Assembly (NCBI GenBank): GCA_028716265.1
Contig: JAQUQD010000004.1
Span: forward strand, 1-64,000
Source: Bacteroidales bacterium
GTDB lineage: Bacteria; Bacteroidota; Bacteroidia; Bacteroidales; JAGONC01
DNA length: 64,000 bases
Direction of reading: 5' to 3'
Shown: one piece after another, positions 44,501 through 52,442 of the stretch
Position numbering within the stretch: the stretch's first letter is position 1
Layout of the letters: the number at the start of each line of letters is the position of its first letter
Made by a program: the position numbers and the translations under genes
Notes under the pieces: model-generated
The model's input: only the letters and a program-made list of their open reading frames with translations
What the model was told of the DNA's origin: nothing
Database searches by the model: none

Positions 44501-44862
44501 ACATGGACGAACTGAAGGAACAGGGTATCGGAGACGACGGCAGCATGAAGAAAATGCTTGAGGATATGGAGAAAACGGAGACGGAACTGGTGAACAAAAT
44601 GATCACCAATCAGACCCTGATGCGGCAGCAGGATATCCTGACACGGCTGCTGGAATCCGAGAAAGCCGAACGCATGCGGGAGATGGAAGAAAAGAGGGAA
44701 TCAAAGGAAAGTAAAAATCAAAAAATAAGTAACCCTGAAGAATTTTTTAAGTATAAAGGTATAAAAGACAATCAGACCGAAATCCTAAAGAGCATTCCAC
44801 CAGGCTTAAAACCCTTCTACAAAAGAAAAGTGAACGAATATTTATTTAACTTTGAAGACTGA
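41530..44862 (+). CDS. DUF4175 family large membrane-anchored coiled-coil protein
   Basis: An 1110-residue protein. Two N-terminal transmembrane helices (about residues 26-45 and 57-78) are followed by a third (about 155-173). A beta-rich extracytoplasmic region reaches about residue 500. From ~510 to ~1080 it is almost continuous coiled coil rich in Glu, Gln, Lys and Met (for example EEIDQQAQAASES, EQQQLEQLIQKQQSLQD, QMNQMSQNAGGG). The pattern matches Bacteroidetes DUF4175 proteins, which have no assigned activity. Architecture suggests a tethered scaffold spanning the periplasm (inference). It precedes an RsbW-like ATPase by 11 bases, so the two may be linked. Confidence 0.88.
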   Translation: MNDNYQFLIRKLDHFIRKYYKNQIIRGLIYSVALVALFYLVVSLLEFLGHFGMTVRTLLFYGFLGAILLVLVRLIVIPTFKLFRIGRIITREQAAEIIGSHFPEVRDKLLNTLQLSQMEDDSNRDLIEASVNQKIRQLKPVPFHAAVNIRENRKYIKYAVVPLGVLLFILIASPSMIKGPTQRIVKHNVYFERELPFTVIVENQELKALRNTDFKLLIGVAGDQIPEMFFLEIEGQSLKLSRETSGRFSYLFRNIQKNVSFVITADRYRSDRKEIVVIPSPVIGRFEIDVSPPSYTGKKKEVLENTGDLVVSEGTRLSWKFFTTDTDSLRFTIEGNTTTIPPKSNNLFVADHSCFRSSYYSVRTINRYVQDPDSLFYTINVIPDLYPTILCDEYHDTLFAGRLYFRGNIKDDYGFTRLLFHYERKGSQEIWEHAADSVQLIAINPSQSQQSFYHFFDVSTLVLSPGEEIDYFFEVWDNDGVNGSKSSRTPRMTFRAPSLEEIDQQAQAASESIKNEMQSALMDLKGMQKEIEELHKSLIDKKSLNWQEQQQLEQLIQKQQSLQDRMEELNLMNMEKSLREQQYKEVDPDVIEKQKELEKLFNEILSEDVRKLFEEFQKMIDEMDKEKVNEMLEKMKWANEDIEEQLDRSFELFKKLEFEKKLGETISKLDKLAGKQEDLSEETDKSRDEESGNLLKEQEEVEEEFEQISQDLDELDQMNQELEDPNQLENTDQQEEDIRNDMQHSKNELSTKKMSKASKSQKSAAQKMKNLSNNLMNMMNSMMSDQLGEDIWTLREILENLLQVSFDQEDLMDGLRVVNRNDPVYNRIVQDQKKLRDDLLMIEDSLTALGKRQISIKSVVQREINEINDKISRTLEDLIDKDISNAQMNQQYVMTSVNNLALLLSEALQNMQSQMNQMSQNAGGGSCPNPGMGTPSISTMRQLQEQLNRQLEQMKKGMDQGKEGQGMPTMSEQLARLAAQQEALRNQLQQYMDELKEQGIGDDGSMKKMLEDMEKTETELVNKMITNQTLMRQQDILTRLLESEKAERMREMEEKRESKESKNQKISNPEEFFKYKGIKDNQTEILKSIPPGLKPFYKRKVNEYLFNFED

Positions 44863-44873
44863 TCCGAGGACAT

Positions 44874-45374
44874 ATGAGATTTGAACGGTTAGCCATCAGG
44901 ATTCCTTCAGGCATGAAATACATTCACCTGGTGGAACAGTTTATTGAAGAGATCTGCGACAGGTACAACATTGGGATGGATTATTACGGTAACATTGCTG
45001 CCGCCGTGATGGAGGCTGTTGAAAACAGCATTATCCATGGCAACGGATTACAGGAAGATAAAATGATCGATCTTCTTTTTGAGGCCAAGCCCGGCAGGCT
45101 GATCTTTCAGATCCAGGACAAAGGCGACGGATTCGATGTGAACAAGATCACCGATCCGACGGATACCAACCAGCCTTCCTCCGAACTTGAGGGACGCGGG
45201 CTGTTTATCATCCGGCGGCTGGCCGACGAAGTCCATTTCAACGAGAAAGGCAACTGCATCAAGCTTCATTTCAAGATCAGCGGAATCCGTGAAGCCGTAA
45301 ATATTGACCGCCAGAAGAAGATGGAGTCGTTCAAGAAGACAGAAAAGAAGCCTTCACACGAGGAAAATAGATAA
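44874..45374 (+). CDS. RsbW-like anti-sigma-factor-type ATP-binding protein
   Basis: A 166-residue GHKL-fold protein. The Bergerat motifs are present: N-box AAAVMEAVENSIIHGN, G1-box QIQDKGDGFDVN, and G2-like LEGRGLFIIRRLADEV. This fits serine kinase/anti-sigma factors such as RsbW or SpoIIAB. No partner sigma factor or anti-anti-sigma (STAS) gene is nearby, so its target is unknown. The C-terminal 25 residues are charged (KKMESFKKTEKKPSHEEN). It sits between DUF4175 and ybeY, with gaps of 11 and 13 bases, so it is part of the same transcript. Confidence 0.9.
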   Translation: MRFERLAIRIPSGMKYIHLVEQFIEEICDRYNIGMDYYGNIAAAVMEAVENSIIHGNGLQEDKMIDLLFEAKPGRLIFQIQDKGDGFDVNKITDPTDTNQPSSELEGRGLFIIRRLADEVHFNEKGNCIKLHFKISGIREAVNIDRQKKMESFKKTEKKPSHEENR

Positions 45375-45387
45375 TCCACCGGCGGTT

Positions 45388-45825
45388 ATGGAAGATCAAA
45401 AGATCCACTTCTTTCATGAAGGCATTGATTATCAGCTTAAAAACAAAACCACACTGCGTCAATGGATCGATATGGTCATCACCATGGAGCACGAAGAATA
45501 CCATGATGTCAACATCATCCTGTGTTCCGACGAATTCTTAAACCAGCTGAGCCTCACCTATCTTTCCCAGGATCATTTCACCGATGTGATGACCTTTGAC
45601 TTTTCGGAAGGCGATCAGGTTGTATCGGGGGATATTTACATCAGCCTGCCCAGGGTAAGAGAGAACGCAAATAAATACGCAAGTTATCTCAAAGACGAAA
45701 TACACAGGGTGATCATTCACGGCATCCTGCATCTGTCGGGCTATAATGACAAACGGCCCAGGGACAGACACCGGATGACCGAAAAGGAAAATCTTTACCT
45801 ATCTTTACGCCCGAAAGGACTCTGA
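45388..45825 (+). CDS. ybeY: Endoribonuclease YbeY
   Basis: About 145 residues from the ATG at 45388 (MEDQKIHFFHEG); a start 84 bases earlier would overlap the preceding gene and is not family-like. The zinc site is HGILHLSGYNDKRPRDRHRM, corresponding to the family motif HGxLHLxGyDH with the third His displaced by a few residues. Upstream DVMTFDFSEG and SGDIYISLPRVRENA are typical. YbeY is a metallo-RNase acting in 16S rRNA maturation and ribosome quality control. It lies just before the parS site and mnmG. Confidence 0.93.
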   Translation: MEDQKIHFFHEGIDYQLKNKTTLRQWIDMVITMEHEEYHDVNIILCSDEFLNQLSLTYLSQDHFTDVMTFDFSEGDQVVSGDIYISLPRVRENANKYASYLKDEIHRVIIHGILHLSGYNDKRPRDRHRMTEKENLYLSLRPKGL

Positions 45826-45831
45826 AGTCCT

Positions 45832-45847
45832 TGTTTCACGTGAAACA
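45832..45847. promoter_or_regulatory. parS site (perfect)
   Basis: The 16-base palindrome TGTTTCACGTGAAACA matches the bacterial parS consensus (TGTTNCACGTGAAACA) at every position. ParB/Spo0J binds parS near the origin to partition chromosomes. It lies in the gap between ybeY and mnmG. If mnmG were started at the TTG 45831, parS would be translated as MFHVKH, a known annotation artefact pattern. Confidence 0.9.
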
Positions 45848-45857
45848 TTCCGGTGCT

Positions 45858-47729
45858 ATGTCTGGTGAATATGATGTCATTGTTGTCGGAGGAGGCCATG
45901 CAGGCTGTGAGGCCGCTGCTGCAGCCGCACGCATGGGTTCCCGTGTGCTGCTGATCACCATGGGCATGACCACCATCGCCCAGATGAGCTGTAATCCCGC
46001 CATGGGAGGTATCGCCAAAGGACAGATCGTCAGGGAGATCGACGCCCTTGGTGGCTTTTCAGGGATCGTCACCGACCGGACCATGATTCAGTTCCGGATG
46101 CTCAACCGTTCCAAGGGCCCCGCCATGTGGAGCCCCAGGGCCCAGAGCGACCGCGCCCTCTTTTCCAGGGAATGGCGTCACGTGCTGGAAAGCATCCCTA
46201 CCCTTTTCTTTCGAGAAGATATGGTGACTGGTCTGGTTTGCACTGACCATCAGGTGAAGGGCGTGACCACCCAGATGGGACAAACCATCTATTCCAGGGC
46301 GGTCATCCTTACCAACGGAACCTTTCTCAATGGCGTGATCCATATTGGCGAAAGCCATTGGGAGGGAGGACGGATCGGTGAAAGAGCAGTGCGGTGCCTG
46401 ACCGAAAACCTGGTTAGCCTGGGTTTTGAAACGGACCGGATGAAAACAGGTACCCCTGTCCGACTGGATGGACGCACCATTGATTATTCAAAACTCGAGG
46501 AACAGAAAGGAGATGACGTACCGGGCCGATTTTCATTTACGGACACCCCCCCGCTGAACCGTCAGCGCAGTTGTTACCTTGCCTGGACAAATGAAAAAGT
46601 GCATGCCGTCCTGCGGACCGGATTCGACAGGTCCCCTCTGTTCGTAGGCCGGATAAAAGGAATCGGGCCAAGATACTGTCCCTCCATCGAAGACAAAATC
46701 GAACGGTTCAGCGATAAGCTCTCTCATCAGCTGTTTGTGGAACCGGAGGGGTGGGATACCGTTGAGGTCTACCTGAACGGTTTTTCATCTTCATTGCCGG
46801 AAGATGTTCAATACAATGCCCTGCGGCTCATTGAGGGCTTTGAAAACGTAAAGATCTTCCGCCCGGGATATGCCATTGAATATGATTATTTTCCCCCGGT
46901 ACAGCTACAGGGTTCTCTTGAGACCAAACGGATCAGGCATCTCTTTTTTGCAGGCCAGATCAACGGCACCACCGGATACGAAGAAGCCGCCGCACAGGGG
47001 ATCATGGCAGGCATCAACGCTCACCTCAGGATCAACGGACAATCCGAATGCATCCTTAAGCGCTCCGAAGCATACATCGGCGTCCTGATCGACGATCTGA
47101 TCACCAAAGGAGTAGATGAGCCTTACCGGATGTTCACCTCACGGGCAGAATACCGGATATTGCTGCGACAGGATAATGCCGACCAACGCCTGACACCGCT
47201 TGCTTTCCGGCTTGGACTGGCAGGCCCTGACCGTATGCAGCGCCTGGAACAAAAGACCGGGAACATCGGCAGGCTCCGGAAATTTCTTTTTACCTCCAGT
47301 GTTGCACCCGATGAGGTCAACGCCTACCTGGCCCTGGGCAATTCAGCCCCGCTGGATCAAAGCGTGAAAATGGCTTCCCTGCTTCTGCGTCCCCAGGTCA
47401 GCATACAGGGATTGCAGTCATGCCTTCCCTCCCTTCGGGAGTTTGTTCAAAAAATGGGATCCTGCGGACCGGAAGTTATGGAAGAAACGGAGATCATGAT
47501 CAAATACGAGGGTTATATCAGCAGGGAAGAAGAAATGGCCTACCACCTGTCGAAGGTGGATGATATCTTTCTCAAGGATACGATCGACTATCATTCAATA
47601 AATGCGCTTTCTTTTGAAGCCAGGGAAAAACTGAACAAAATCCGGCCCAGGACCATCGGCCAGGCTTCCAGGATACCCGGGGTTTCTCCGGCAGATATAT
47701 CCGTATTACTCGTCTTTTTAAGAAGATAA
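45858..47729 (+). CDS. mnmG: tRNA uridine-5-carboxymethylaminomethyl modification enzyme MnmG
   Basis: About 623 residues from the ATG at 45858 (MSGEYDVIVVGGGHAG); the longer frame from a TTG at 45831 runs through a parS site. FAD motifs are VIVVGGGHAGCEAAAAAARMG and VILTNGTFLNGVIHIG. Other family blocks are SCNPAMGGIAKGQIVREIDALGG, RMLNRSKGPAMWSPRAQSDR, RSCYLAWTNEKVH, GPRYCPSIEDKI and GTTGYEEAAAQG. With MnmE it modifies wobble uridine of several tRNAs. mnmG (gidA) is classically found near replication origins, in line with the parS sites on both sides. Confidence 0.96.
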   Translation: MSGEYDVIVVGGGHAGCEAAAAAARMGSRVLLITMGMTTIAQMSCNPAMGGIAKGQIVREIDALGGFSGIVTDRTMIQFRMLNRSKGPAMWSPRAQSDRALFSREWRHVLESIPTLFFREDMVTGLVCTDHQVKGVTTQMGQTIYSRAVILTNGTFLNGVIHIGESHWEGGRIGERAVRCLTENLVSLGFETDRMKTGTPVRLDGRTIDYSKLEEQKGDDVPGRFSFTDTPPLNRQRSCYLAWTNEKVHAVLRTGFDRSPLFVGRIKGIGPRYCPSIEDKIERFSDKLSHQLFVEPEGWDTVEVYLNGFSSSLPEDVQYNALRLIEGFENVKIFRPGYAIEYDYFPPVQLQGSLETKRIRHLFFAGQINGTTGYEEAAAQGIMAGINAHLRINGQSECILKRSEAYIGVLIDDLITKGVDEPYRMFTSRAEYRILLRQDNADQRLTPLAFRLGLAGPDRMQRLEQKTGNIGRLRKFLFTSSVAPDEVNAYLALGNSAPLDQSVKMASLLLRPQVSIQGLQSCLPSLREFVQKMGSCGPEVMEETEIMIKYEGYISREEEMAYHLSKVDDIFLKDTIDYHSINALSFEAREKLNKIRPRTIGQASRIPGVSPADISVLLVFLRR

Positions 47730-47734
47730 CCATA

Positions 47735-47750
47735 CGTTCCACGTGAAACA
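47735..47750. promoter_or_regulatory. parS-like site (15 of 16 bases)
   Basis: CGTTCCACGTGAAACA matches TGTTNCACGTGAAACA except for the first base. It lies between the mnmG stop codon and the methyltransferase start, 1.9 kb from the perfect site. Confidence 0.8.
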
Positions 47751-47756
47751 CTACCT

Positions 47757-48653
47757 ATGAAAACGATCACAGCCTGTCCCGTCTGCCTGTCGCTGCTTCC
47801 GGATCCGATAATGGACATCCGTGATCATTTTCTGACCGGCGAAACGTTCCACCTGATGAAATGCCAGCGATGCGGCTGTGGGGTGACAGACCCGTGGCCA
47901 GAAGGACAGGAAATGAACAGGTATTACCGGACAGAGGATTACATTTCCCATTCTTCCTCACCCAAAGGGATCATCAATAAACTTTACCTTCTTATCCGAA
48001 CCTTCACCCTGCGGAAAAAATACAGGTTGGTGTGCCGTATCACCGGCTGTTCAAGGGGATCGATTCTGGATGTGGGTTGCGGATCGGGAGAACTGCTGCA
48101 TCTGTTCAGTAAGAAGCAATGGGTCGCCTTCGGGATAGAACCTGATGAAAATACGCGAAACAAAGCCATCGCCAGATACCGCCTCCAGGTTGGGGACAGC
48201 GGTTCCCTGCAGGATTTGTTGCCCGGGACGTTCCATGTGATCACATGCTGGCACTCACTCGAGCATATCGCCCTTCTTTCGGAAACACTCCATCAACTCA
48301 GGCGGATCCTTGCCCCGGACGGCACCCTGATCGTAGCCGTTCCCAACCATGATTCAAGGGATGCCATGATCTACGGCCCGTTCTGGGCCGCATGGGATAT
48401 GCCAAGACACCTCCTCCATTTTACCCGCACCGCCATGGAGACATTGATGAAACAACATCACTTCCGGATCATTGAAACACTACCGCTGAAAATGGATGCG
48501 TATTATATCAGCATGCTGAGCGAGAAGTACAAATCCGGGAAAATCCATTATGTACGGGCGCTTGCGAACGGATACCGATCCAACCGTTACGCCCGTGCCA
48601 ATAAAAATACCTATTCCAGCCTGATCTATGTTTTGAAACAGGAAAATGCGTAA
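47757..48653 (+). CDS. Class I SAM-dependent methyltransferase with N-terminal zinc ribbon
   Basis: A 298-residue protein. Residues 6-9 (CPVC) and 36-41 (CQRCGC) form a small zinc-binding ribbon. The SAM-binding fold follows: ILDVGCGSGELLHLF, then FGIEPDENTRNKA, FHVITCWHSLEHIA and GTLIVAVPNHDS. The arrangement resembles methyltransferases acting on sugars or lipopolysaccharide parts. The C-terminal MPRHLLHFTRTAMETLM is common in these. Substrate is not identifiable. It lies between mnmG and the histidine kinase; gaps are 27 and 24 bases. Confidence 0.9.
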   Translation: MKTITACPVCLSLLPDPIMDIRDHFLTGETFHLMKCQRCGCGVTDPWPEGQEMNRYYRTEDYISHSSSPKGIINKLYLLIRTFTLRKKYRLVCRITGCSRGSILDVGCGSGELLHLFSKKQWVAFGIEPDENTRNKAIARYRLQVGDSGSLQDLLPGTFHVITCWHSLEHIALLSETLHQLRRILAPDGTLIVAVPNHDSRDAMIYGPFWAAWDMPRHLLHFTRTAMETLMKQHHFRIIETLPLKMDAYYISMLSEKYKSGKIHYVRALANGYRSNRYARANKNTYSSLIYVLKQENA

Positions 48654-48677
48654 TTTAGTCTGATTTCACCAACCGGC

Positions 48678-51600
48678 ATGACAATCCCAGCATCCCATAC
48701 CAGGAGTATCCTTCTGACCTTCGCGGTATCCCTCTTGTTTCTGGTAATGGCCGTTATTACCGACCGTGGATTGACCCGGAGCCACTCACCAGAAAAAATA
48801 TGCCGCCGCATGGAAACGGTTCTGGCAGATCAATACAACCTCCTCGGTACATATCTTGAACAGCTCCGGGCAATAGAGCCCACAAATCAGGCAGACAACC
48901 AAACAGCGCTGTATGATCTGTACCGGCTCTACGAAAAAAGGGATATGGTCCTTCTGGAATACCATGCTGATTCACTGGTGATGTGGACGTCCAGTGCACT
49001 ACCCATGGATTCGTCGTGGTCACCGGATCAATTCAACCGCCGGATCATGTTTTTTCAGAATGGATGGTACCTCATCCGGAAAACAACCCAGGCCGACAGA
49101 ACCCTGGTGGGGCTTTATCATCTGAAAAATGATTATTCCTATCAAAATAAGTATCTTGACAACGCGTTCAGCAAGTCATTGAATATACCATATAATATAT
49201 TGATAACTAATAAAATAACAGATTATCCAATCCATTACACCGATGGAACTTATTTGTTTTCCCTGGTTTTCCCTCCCACAATGGGTTTAACCGGGAGTCA
49301 GATCTATGTTGTATTCGGGCTGTATTTTTTATTCCTGATTTTTTTTATAGCCGGAATGTACCAGGTGTACCAATGGTTCCGCGAATTTTTAAAGATCAGC
49401 ACCCCGTTGTTGTTCCTGGCGTTTACCTTGGATGTTGCCATCGTCAGGGTGCTTATCCTGGTGTTTCAGCTGCCACACAACCTTTATCAGACCGACCTGT
49501 TCAAACCCCTGTACTATGGCTCATCATTTCTGTTTCCATCGGTTGGCGATCTCGTTGTGAACGTACTTTTACTCTTGTTCATCGCATATGCGTTTTTCGT
49601 CATGGTTCGACCCACACTGAAAGCCAGAAGGATCAGGCGAGTCTTTCGGTATATCCTATCCATCTTTTTCTTCCTGTTCATCTTTTTTCTGATGGATGGA
49701 GTCCTTTACCTGGTGCGGGGGTTGATCCTGGATTCCAATTTTTCGCTCGACCTGAGCAGCCTTTTTGATATCACCTTTTCCAGCATCCTGGGCTTTGGAG
49801 TCATTGCCTGCCTGCTGATATGCTTTTTCATGATGGCTTACACCCTTTTTGTCTGGATCTATCTTTACCTTTTATCGCTCAAACAGTTTGTTCTTTTTCT
49901 GGTCTCTACCCTGATCCTATATTACATCCCGGCCAGTATCCTGGGGTATTCTCCCGATCCGGTCATCATCGGATTCCTGGCCGTCTTCCTGATCTCTTTG
50001 TGGGTGATCCGCGATAAACGGATTCCCCTGCCCTCCTTTAGCGCCCTGGTATACCTTTGTTTTCTCTTTGCTGCATTTTCGACCTATTTCCTTCATTCCT
50101 ATCATCAGGAGAAGGAAAAGGAACAAAGAAAATGGATGGCGATCAAACTTTCGATCGAAAGGGACCAGATCACCGAATACCTGTTTTCGGATACAGAAAA
50201 AAGGATCGCAACCGACAGCATTCTAAGGAGCGACATTTTCTCTGCCGTCACCACTGATTCGGTCGAGCAACGACTCATCCGGATGGTTGAAGAGCGTTAC
50301 CTGTCTTCCTACAGGGATACTTACAGCTATCAGGTCACTATCTGTGACCAGAAGCAAGTCTTGCAGATCCAGCCGGAAAATTACGAAGCAGGATGTATCG
50401 GATTCTTTACGGATATGATCCGTCAGATCGGAAAACCCACCGCCGCCACTACGCTTTACTTTCTTGACGATGGAACCGATGATATCAATTACCTGGCGCG
50501 GTTCTCCTTTGTTTCTCCAACAGGGGCCGATACTGCGGGGCTCTTCATCGAACTTTATTCCAAGTATATACCTAAAGCCCTGGGATATCCCGAGTTGCTG
50601 ATCGATCAGAAGACCTCGGTATTCACCGACCTGACCAACTACTCCTACGCCATTTACAACCGTCATGTGCTGACAAAGAGCGTTGGTAAGTTCTTTTACC
50701 CGATCAATGAGAACGAACTGGGACACTCTGCGGAAGAATTCACGTTTTTCAGCAAGGACGACTACAGCCATCTGCATTATACGGCCGGACCCGACCGCGA
50801 CATCATCGTCAGCACCCAGAGGGATACACTCTGGAGCCTTCTTTCTCCCTTTGCCTACCTAATCCTGTTTTACGGCATCGCCCTGCTGGTACTCCTGATC
50901 ATCCTTAATCCCCCGATGAAAACCAGGATGTCAACTGCCAGTTTTAAATCCCGCCTTCAGGTTGCGGTGATCACCATCATTTTCGTCTCCTTCCTGGTCA
51001 TAGGAATCACCTCTCTGTTCTACCTTGATAACCTGAACACAAAAAAGAACATGGATATTCTAAGCGAGAAGACACATTCGGTGCTGATCGAGCTGGAACA
51101 TAAACTTTCTACCGAACCTTCACTGTCCACCAATCTTACCGGCTACCTGACCGGGCTTCTGAATAAATTTTCCCAGGTATTCTTTACCGACATCAACCTG
51201 TACGACACAACGGGCTATTTACTGGCTTCTTCACGGAACGAGATCTTTGAGGAAGGTTTGCAGTCAAGACAGATGGACCCCATGGCCTTTCACCAGATGG
51301 CATTTCAGAACAAGACGGTATTCATCCACAAGGAACGGATCGGGAGCTATGAATACCTTTCCGCCTATGTGCCCTTTCAGAACAATGCGAATAAAACGAT
51401 CGCGTTTGTCAACCTGCCTTATTTCGCGCGCCAGACTGAACTTCGCCAGGAAATTTCCACTTTTCTGACCACGTTCGTCAACATCAACGTGATATTGATC
51501 GCCCTTGCCACATTTGTTGCCCTGATCGTATCGAGTTACATCACCCGCCCCATGGAGCTGATCCGGGATAAGATGAGGAAGCTGAAACTGGGCAGGACCA

Positions 51601-52391
51601 ACGAGAAGATCAACTGGCCAGGCAAGGATGAGATCGGTAATCTGGTGGAAGAATATAACCGGATGATCGATGAACTGGCAAACAGCGCTGAGCTTCTGGC
51701 CCGCTCGGAACGGGAAAGCGCATGGAGGGAGATGGCCAAGCAGGTTGCCCACGAGATCAAAAATCCCCTCACACCCATGAAACTGAGCATCCAGTATTTG
51801 CAGAAAGCCTGGGACGAAAAAGCCCCCGACTGGGATGTACGGTTGAAACGGTTTACCGACACTATTATTCAACAGATTGATAATCTATCACTTATAGCAA
51901 ATGAATTTTCTGATTTTGCCAAAATGCCCCAGCCGGTCCTTGAAAAGGTTGACCTGAAGGAGGTCATTTTGCACGCGGTGGACCTGTACAACGACATCCA
52001 GCATATCACATTCATTACCTCCGACATGCCCCAGGAGCTATGCCTTGTCAGGGCCGACCGAAAACAGATGCTCAGGGTGTTCAACAACCTGATCAAAAAC
52101 TCCGTGCAGGCCATACCTTCCCGGCAATCCGGGCTGATATCGGTATCCATCCATCCTGAAGAATCTGCCTGCCTGGTGCAGGTGAAAGATAACGGTATCG
52201 GGATACCTGCTGAACAGATCCCCCGGATCTTTACCCCCAGTTTCACCACAAAAACGGGCGGAATGGGCATGGGGCTGGCCATTGTCAAAAGCATCATAGT
52301 GAACTCCGGTGGCGAAATCTGGTTTGAATCACGGGAAGGGGAAGGGACAGTATTCTCTTTCAGGCTGCCCCTCTACCCGGAGAAGAAATAG
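48678..52391 (+). CDS. Large membrane sensor histidine kinase (NtrY-like)
   Basis: A 1237-residue kinase. About twelve transmembrane helices are seen: one near residue 20, a cluster of eight between ~215 and ~480, and three more near 725, 765 and 945, with extracytoplasmic regions between. A HAMP-like segment at ~958-1010 (PMELIRDKMRKLK) precedes the dimerisation helix with phospho-acceptor His1025 in AKQVAHEIKNPLTPMKLSI. The ATPase domain has N-box RVFNNLIKNSVQA, G1 VKDNGIGIPAEQIPR and G2 GMGMGLAIVKSII. No response regulator is nearby. Signal unknown; the surrounding envelope genes make a cell-envelope stimulus plausible (inference). Confidence 0.92.
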   Translation: MTIPASHTRSILLTFAVSLLFLVMAVITDRGLTRSHSPEKICRRMETVLADQYNLLGTYLEQLRAIEPTNQADNQTALYDLYRLYEKRDMVLLEYHADSLVMWTSSALPMDSSWSPDQFNRRIMFFQNGWYLIRKTTQADRTLVGLYHLKNDYSYQNKYLDNAFSKSLNIPYNILITNKITDYPIHYTDGTYLFSLVFPPTMGLTGSQIYVVFGLYFLFLIFFIAGMYQVYQWFREFLKISTPLLFLAFTLDVAIVRVLILVFQLPHNLYQTDLFKPLYYGSSFLFPSVGDLVVNVLLLLFIAYAFFVMVRPTLKARRIRRVFRYILSIFFFLFIFFLMDGVLYLVRGLILDSNFSLDLSSLFDITFSSILGFGVIACLLICFFMMAYTLFVWIYLYLLSLKQFVLFLVSTLILYYIPASILGYSPDPVIIGFLAVFLISLWVIRDKRIPLPSFSALVYLCFLFAAFSTYFLHSYHQEKEKEQRKWMAIKLSIERDQITEYLFSDTEKRIATDSILRSDIFSAVTTDSVEQRLIRMVEERYLSSYRDTYSYQVTICDQKQVLQIQPENYEAGCIGFFTDMIRQIGKPTAATTLYFLDDGTDDINYLARFSFVSPTGADTAGLFIELYSKYIPKALGYPELLIDQKTSVFTDLTNYSYAIYNRHVLTKSVGKFFYPINENELGHSAEEFTFFSKDDYSHLHYTAGPDRDIIVSTQRDTLWSLLSPFAYLILFYGIALLVLLIILNPPMKTRMSTASFKSRLQVAVITIIFVSFLVIGITSLFYLDNLNTKKNMDILSEKTHSVLIELEHKLSTEPSLSTNLTGYLTGLLNKFSQVFFTDINLYDTTGYLLASSRNEIFEEGLQSRQMDPMAFHQMAFQNKTVFIHKERIGSYEYLSAYVPFQNNANKTIAFVNLPYFARQTELRQEISTFLTTFVNINVILIALATFVALIVSSYITRPMELIRDKMRKLKLGRTNEKINWPGKDEIGNLVEEYNRMIDELANSAELLARSERESAWREMAKQVAHEIKNPLTPMKLSIQYLQKAWDEKAPDWDVRLKRFTDTIIQQIDNLSLIANEFSDFAKMPQPVLEKVDLKEVILHAVDLYNDIQHITFITSDMPQELCLVRADRKQMLRVFNNLIKNSVQAIPSRQSGLISVSIHPEESACLVQVKDNGIGIPAEQIPRIFTPSFTTKTGGMGMGLAIVKSIIVNSGGEIWFESREGEGTVFSFRLPLYPEKK

Positions 52392-52408
52392 AGGTGCAAT
52401 AATTTTCC

Positions 52409-52416
52409 TATTTTTG
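52409..52416 (+). promoter_or_regulatory. Putative -7 promoter element (TATTTTTG) for the flippase gene
   Basis: TATTTTTG matches TAnnTTTG and ends 26 bases before the TTG start of the next gene. No -33 TTG is at the usual spacing. Confidence 0.4.
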
Positions 52417-52442
52417 CGCACAGAGGTAAATTCCACAACGGA

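Noticed and set aside
45831-45857. N-terminal extension of MnmG starting at TTG (MFHVKH...)
   Set aside because: These codons are simply the translation of the parS site; the family start MSGEYDVIVVGG follows at an ATG.
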